Origin: Parvibaculaceae bacterium PLY_AMNH_Bact1
GTDB taxonomy: Bacteria > Pseudomonadota > Alphaproteobacteria > Parvibaculales > Parvibaculaceae
DNA length: 64,000 nt
Direction: 5' to 3'
NCBI GenBank assembly: GCA_032881465.1
Contig: CP126168.1
Location: 3,473,501-3,537,500 of the forward strand
The stretch's first letter is position 1. Every line of letters begins with the position of its first letter. A model generated the notes under the pieces. It did not search any database. It saw only the letters and a program-made list of their open reading frames with translations, and was not told the origin of the DNA. Shown here in pieces: positions 60,761 to 64,000 of this stretch. A program made the translations under genes and the position numbers.

Positions 60761-61474
60761 ATGGCTGAGACAAGAGAAAAGCGCCCTGCACAGAAAACCA
60801 AACGTCCGGTGGGTCGTCCAAGAGCCGATGGCAAACCCCAGCTCACCAAAGAAGCCGTGTTCCTGGTCGCCGCCAAACACATTGCGCGAGATGGATATGC
60901 TGGTGCCAGCATTCGCAAAATCGCCGCTGAACTGAAAGCCGCACCGGCCTCCGTCTTCAACCTCTTTCCAACGAAAGATGCGTTGCTAAATGAACTGCTG
61001 ATCTTCGCCGCAGCGCCGTCCATGGCCTTTTATGCGGAGTTGGAGAAGCTCACCCTGTCGCCGGAAGTCGCCCTGTTCAAATCCATCATGGAAGAGGTGA
61101 TCGCGGTTGCCTCCGCCGACAGGGATTTTCCCGCGATCTTCTATCTCCCCGAACTGGCCAAGCCAGGTTTTGAACCCGCCCAGGAGACCAGAGCGACCAT
61201 GGTCGCACATTACCGCTCATTGATAGAGGCAGGGCAGAACGTGGGTGTGTTGCTGTGCGACATACCCGCCCTCTCAGCCGAACAGGTCTTTCAGCTGACC
61301 GAAACAAGCATCATCGCCCAGGAAGTTGCCGCAGTAACGCCACCAGAAAAAGCGGCCCGCGCAACTGCCCGCTTCTGCCTTCGGGGCTTGTTGGTCAACC
61401 CGACTGATCTTGATGCAATTGAGCAGGCCGCTGACCAGGTGTCACTTGCTTTTGTTCTGCCTGAAAAGGTCTGA
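60761..61474 (+). CDS. TetR-family regulator
   Basis: 237 aa. A basic N-terminal tail with KRPVGRPRADGK precedes the helix-turn-helix (ASIRKIAAELKAAPASVFNLF split over residues about 48-68) and a long ligand domain. Divergent from the SDR-Rieske operon, its probable target. The intergenic region is A/T rich with only an imperfect dyad, so no operator can be named with confidence. Confidence 0.92.
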   Translation: MAETREKRPAQKTKRPVGRPRADGKPQLTKEAVFLVAAKHIARDGYAGASIRKIAAELKAAPASVFNLFPTKDALLNELLIFAAAPSMAFYAELEKLTLSPEVALFKSIMEEVIAVASADRDFPAIFYLPELAKPGFEPAQETRATMVAHYRSLIEAGQNVGVLLCDIPALSAEQVFQLTETSIIAQEVAAVTPPEKAARATARFCLRGLLVNPTDLDAIEQAADQVSLAFVLPEKV

Positions 61475-61503
61475 CTCGATCGACAGGCCTCGACCCGATT
61501 GGA

Positions 61504-63408
61504 TCAGTTACACGGCAGCACATTGTCGGTCAGCGCTGTACCCCCAAAATCAATCGTACCTGTGAACGAAGCCGCCCCATTGGTCTGACAGACAGTCGGA
61601 GCATTTGTCAGGGTGTTCAGATTGCTGGAGCCGTCAACAATATTTGATGCACCCGCGCCACCGTTGAAGAGGAAGACCGAACCACCCCCAGTCGCGGACG
61701 TACCCTGATGATTATTGCCGGTATAGGTCAGCGTTGAATTGGGCCGCACTTCAATTGTCGTCCGGGTAATGTTTCGCCACGTATTGTTGGTGATCACCGC
61801 GTTTGCGCCCGATCCCATTTCAACGGCGCTGAAGACACCCTGGTCACTCAGACTATTGTTCGTGAATGTAAACTGGACGTTGTTTCCAATCTCCAGACCG
61901 CGCCCACCAAGATTTTGCAGAGAGGTATTGTCGATATAGACGTTCGTCGTCGCATTTGGAATATTGATGCCATCAGTTGCTTGTAAGCCATTGCTGCTAA
62001 TTGTGAGACCCGTCACGTGGCTATTATTTGCGACCCGAACAGCATCGGCTTCTGCCAGGACGTGTACCGTTGCAGCTGCGCCAGGCGCAACATAGGTATC
62101 CTGCACACCAGACGCGCGGCCCTCAACAAGAATACCCTGTGCGCCCCCAACGATGGATTGGTCCGCCTGCAAAATGGTTTGACCAAATGTCCCATTACCG
62201 CCTTGGAGCACGATAAGACTGTTGCCGCCCGCTGCGGTCACCTGCACTTGAGCGGTGCCTGGCGTGTCCAAAAAGACAACCTGGTCTAGATCCACATTGG
62301 TGTTTGGATCTTTCACGGGCTCAAGCGTCGTTGGCAAGTCCACGGATGTCACACTGGTAACGGTCGAACCGGCACGGCTGCGTGTCACAATGTCTGTGTC
62401 CCGCTCCAGCGCTTCCATCATCCTTGCCGACTGCGCTGCGAGCGCCTTGTGTGAGCGGTTAGGAGAACCCAGCGGAATGCGGAGTCTCACACCAAATTCA
62501 ATCTGCTCTTTGCGCACATCATCATGTTGCGCTTCCACTTCAAAGGTGAGCCGTGAACCAGGCAGACTGTCGAACACATCATTGAGCCGCCACTCACCAC
62601 GTAGGCGGGGGCCCCAGATCGCTTCTGGGAAGAGTGAGTTATCAAAATAGAAGCCGCCAAGAAATATCCGGGCTTCGTGATCGAATAGATCAACGCCTTC
62701 TTCAACCGGCTGGACCCAATCAAACCACTCTTCCAGTGGCGCCCGACGACCCGCTTCACCATCAACACCCCAGGCAGCAAGATCAAACCCGGCACTCGTG
62801 GTCGTTACTGTTGTGGTCGTGGCACCACCGCGTGCAAAGAACAATTGCGAGCCAACGAGACTCAACGCCGGACCAGTTGATACGATTGACGATGTCGAGG
62901 TGGTGGACGACGTACCAATGCTCTTCTGATCCTCAAGCGGGTAATACCCGTTCAGGCGAACATCCCAGTCCTTGGAGAGAGCTTCGACACCGCCAGCAAT
63001 TTGATGAAACGTGTTGCCATTTTCAGATGTCCGGATGTCGTACCCGCCCCAGACACCGAGGTTCCAACCGTTCGGGCGCATCTCCCGATAGCCCAGCGCG
63101 AAATTGCCTTCTTCCGAGCCACCCTCAAAAAGCTTGCCGCGGGCTTCGACAAAGAGGAGCTGATCGTCATCCTGCACGATAGGCACCCATCCAACGGCTT
63201 CTACCCGATCATTCCGATTGGAAAGCGTGCCGCCAGCCTCAACCCAGGGCTCCCAGTTTGGCTCAGCGCCAGCACCTAGACCCGCGTCGGCAAATGCCGG
63301 CCCGGTGAGCACCCCAAAACAAACTGCGAATATGGCCCATAACGCCACATGGCGGGCCAACCCCGTTAACACTATCCAGAACCCCGCGAATGCACGGAAT
63401 TCTCCCAA
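61504..63408 (-). CDS. Inverse autotransporter (type Ve) with beta-helix passenger
   Basis: 634 aa. A signal peptide (about 1-40, ending AFA-D) leads an N-terminal outer-membrane barrel (about 45-330). The NFALGYREM, GWNLGVWGGYD and DVRLNGYYPL strands are the intimin/invasin-type inverse autotransporter pattern. A Ser/Thr-rich loop (about 168-212) would face outward. A short helix (about 335-360) leads to a C-terminal beta-helix (about 400-634) with repeats such as ITNNTW and FTNNSL and a cysteine pair near the end. The barrel-first order separates it from the C-terminal-barrel autotransporter at 48767. Likely adhesin. Confidence 0.85.
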   Translation of the reverse strand: MGEFRAFAGFWIVLTGLARHVALWAIFAVCFGVLTGPAFADAGLGAGAEPNWEPWVEAGGTLSNRNDRVEAVGWVPIVQDDDQLLFVEARGKLFEGGSEEGNFALGYREMRPNGWNLGVWGGYDIRTSENGNTFHQIAGGVEALSKDWDVRLNGYYPLEDQKSIGTSSTTSTSSIVSTGPALSLVGSQLFFARGGATTTTVTTTSAGFDLAAWGVDGEAGRRAPLEEWFDWVQPVEEGVDLFDHEARIFLGGFYFDNSLFPEAIWGPRLRGEWRLNDVFDSLPGSRLTFEVEAQHDDVRKEQIEFGVRLRIPLGSPNRSHKALAAQSARMMEALERDTDIVTRSRAGSTVTSVTSVDLPTTLEPVKDPNTNVDLDQVVFLDTPGTAQVQVTAAGGNSLIVLQGGNGTFGQTILQADQSIVGGAQGILVEGRASGVQDTYVAPGAAATVHVLAEADAVRVANNSHVTGLTISSNGLQATDGINIPNATTNVYIDNTSLQNLGGRGLEIGNNVQFTFTNNSLSDQGVFSAVEMGSGANAVITNNTWRNITRTTIEVRPNSTLTYTGNNHQGTSATGGGSVFLFNGGAGASNIVDGSSNLNTLTNAPTVCQTNGAASFTGTIDFGGTALTDNVLPCN

Positions 63409-63512
63409 ACATCAAGAATTCCGCCATTTTCAGGGGTAAATCCTATCCGACGGGAGGGGGGCTGACGATGAAAAGTACATATTATGGTTAATTTTGATAG
63501 CAGTCTTTGGTA

Positions 63513-64000
63513 TTATGCCAATCGGTCTTTTATTCGATCTGCAAAGCCAATACCCACAGGTCCAGCAATGTGAGACGTTGGCTTGCACGCCGCTTGATGG
63601 TGAAGACAACCACCAAATTCAGAGGCGAAACTGTCCCGTGAATAGCGCTCGAGGATGGCAGAGAGGTCTGTCTTCGGCACATCTTCAAGGCGCGAACCCA
63701 GTAGATCAAGGCCTGCGCCGAAATGAACAAAGGCAAGTTCCGGCGCACATTTGTGGACCACGCCAACCGAGGAATGAAACGCAATGGCATCATGCACAAG
63801 GTCGGCTTTGTTTTCTGGCACCCCGTTATTGAGACAGAATGTTCTAGCAAGGCCTGCACCTACCCATTCAAACGACCCTGGATCGTCCTGATGAGCGTCA
63901 CTGAGACCAAGATCATGAAGAATGCACCCTAGATAGAAGAGCTCTTTATCCAGTTTCAGACCATCCCGCGCCGCCAGCAGAGCTCCAAAACAATAGGTCC
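63513..64000 (-). CDS. HD-domain protein (partial, runs off right edge)
   Basis: The last 162 residues are visible. The helical HD motif ILHDLGL, an upstream TYCFGALLAA and the later AIAFHSSVGVV and AELAFVHFGAGLDLLG-like segments match the HD phosphohydrolase group that includes cyanamide hydratase-like proteins. The first metal His must lie beyond the edge. A metal-dependent hydrolase or hydratase is expected. It is transcribed toward, and 104 nt from, the inverse autotransporter. Confidence 0.8.
   Translation of the reverse strand, partial: TYCFGALLAARDGLKLDKELFYLGCILHDLGLSDAHQDDPGSFEWVGAGLARTFCLNNGVPENKADLVHDAIAFHSSVGVVHKCAPELAFVHFGAGLDLLGSRLEDVPKTDLSAILERYSRDSFASEFGGCLHHQAACKPTSHIAGPVGIGFADRIKDRLA

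Overview
The window reads as chromosomal DNA from a free-living alphaproteobacterium, probably of the Rhizobiales/Parvibaculales type. The evidence is the gene order hemC-hemD-mic60-like-hemY divergent from tsaD, gpsA-YCII-EVE, DUF1674 next to htpX, and rsmB-rpe-heparinase-purH, all of which are familiar blocks in that class. Ergothioneine genes, Rieske oxygenases, Cu/Zn SOD, UMF1 transporters and surface autotransporters suggest an aerobic, possibly marine or host-surface lifestyle. The lineage is inferred from synteny, not proven. No phage genes, integrases, transposases or CRISPR arrays were found.

Layout. 1-1600: left-edge partial MsrQ-like membrane haem protein, sodC, tRNA-Thr(CGT) and an extragenic palindrome. 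1674-7342 (minus): a haem block, hemC, hemD, mic60-like, hemY and an alpha/beta hydrolase. 7480-16026: tsaD, then an inserted minus-strand accessory group (two tiny membrane peptides with promoter and terminator, TetR, CocE-like hydrolase, Crp/Fnr regulator), then gpsA, YCII, EVE, FMN reductase, small Rieske protein and plsY. 16023-23403: creatininase-like amidohydrolase, two divergent GNATs, a CaiB/BaiF CoA-transferase, a PAS-PAS-GGDEF-EAL protein and acs. 23734-33344: PAS_5 protein, SNase-like nuclease, DUF1674, htpX, GGDEF, rsmB, rpe, heparinase II/III, purH and NUDIX. 33350-41092: two UMF1 transporters, a 2-hydroxyacid dehydrogenase, LysR, a three-gene ECF41 sigma operon with a textbook ECF41 promoter, and a membrane protein.

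41382-48601: a JmjC/cupin-like oxygenase, polysaccharide flippase and CelD-type GNAT in one operon, then LysR/TauE, an alpha/beta hydrolase and a TIGR03032 protein. 48767-64000: a 1129-aa classical autotransporter, a membrane protein with a questin-oxidase-like protein, DUF1330, the DUF427-egtB-egtD ergothioneine operon, a TetR/VOC pair with an obvious operator, an SDR-Rieske oxygenase-CBU_0592 operon with a divergent TetR, an inverse autotransporter and a right-edge partial HD-domain protein.

The most interesting signals are: the ECF41 autoregulated operon; the tandem 42- and 37-aa membrane peptides; a SodC with one zinc-ligand His replaced by Glu at conserved spacing; a 17/19 tandem duplication abutting the mic60-like start codon; a CTAGAG-bounded repeat that supplies the stop codons of both flanking genes; the oxygenase-flippase-acyltransferase operon; and a general habit of convergent genes overlapping tail to tail.
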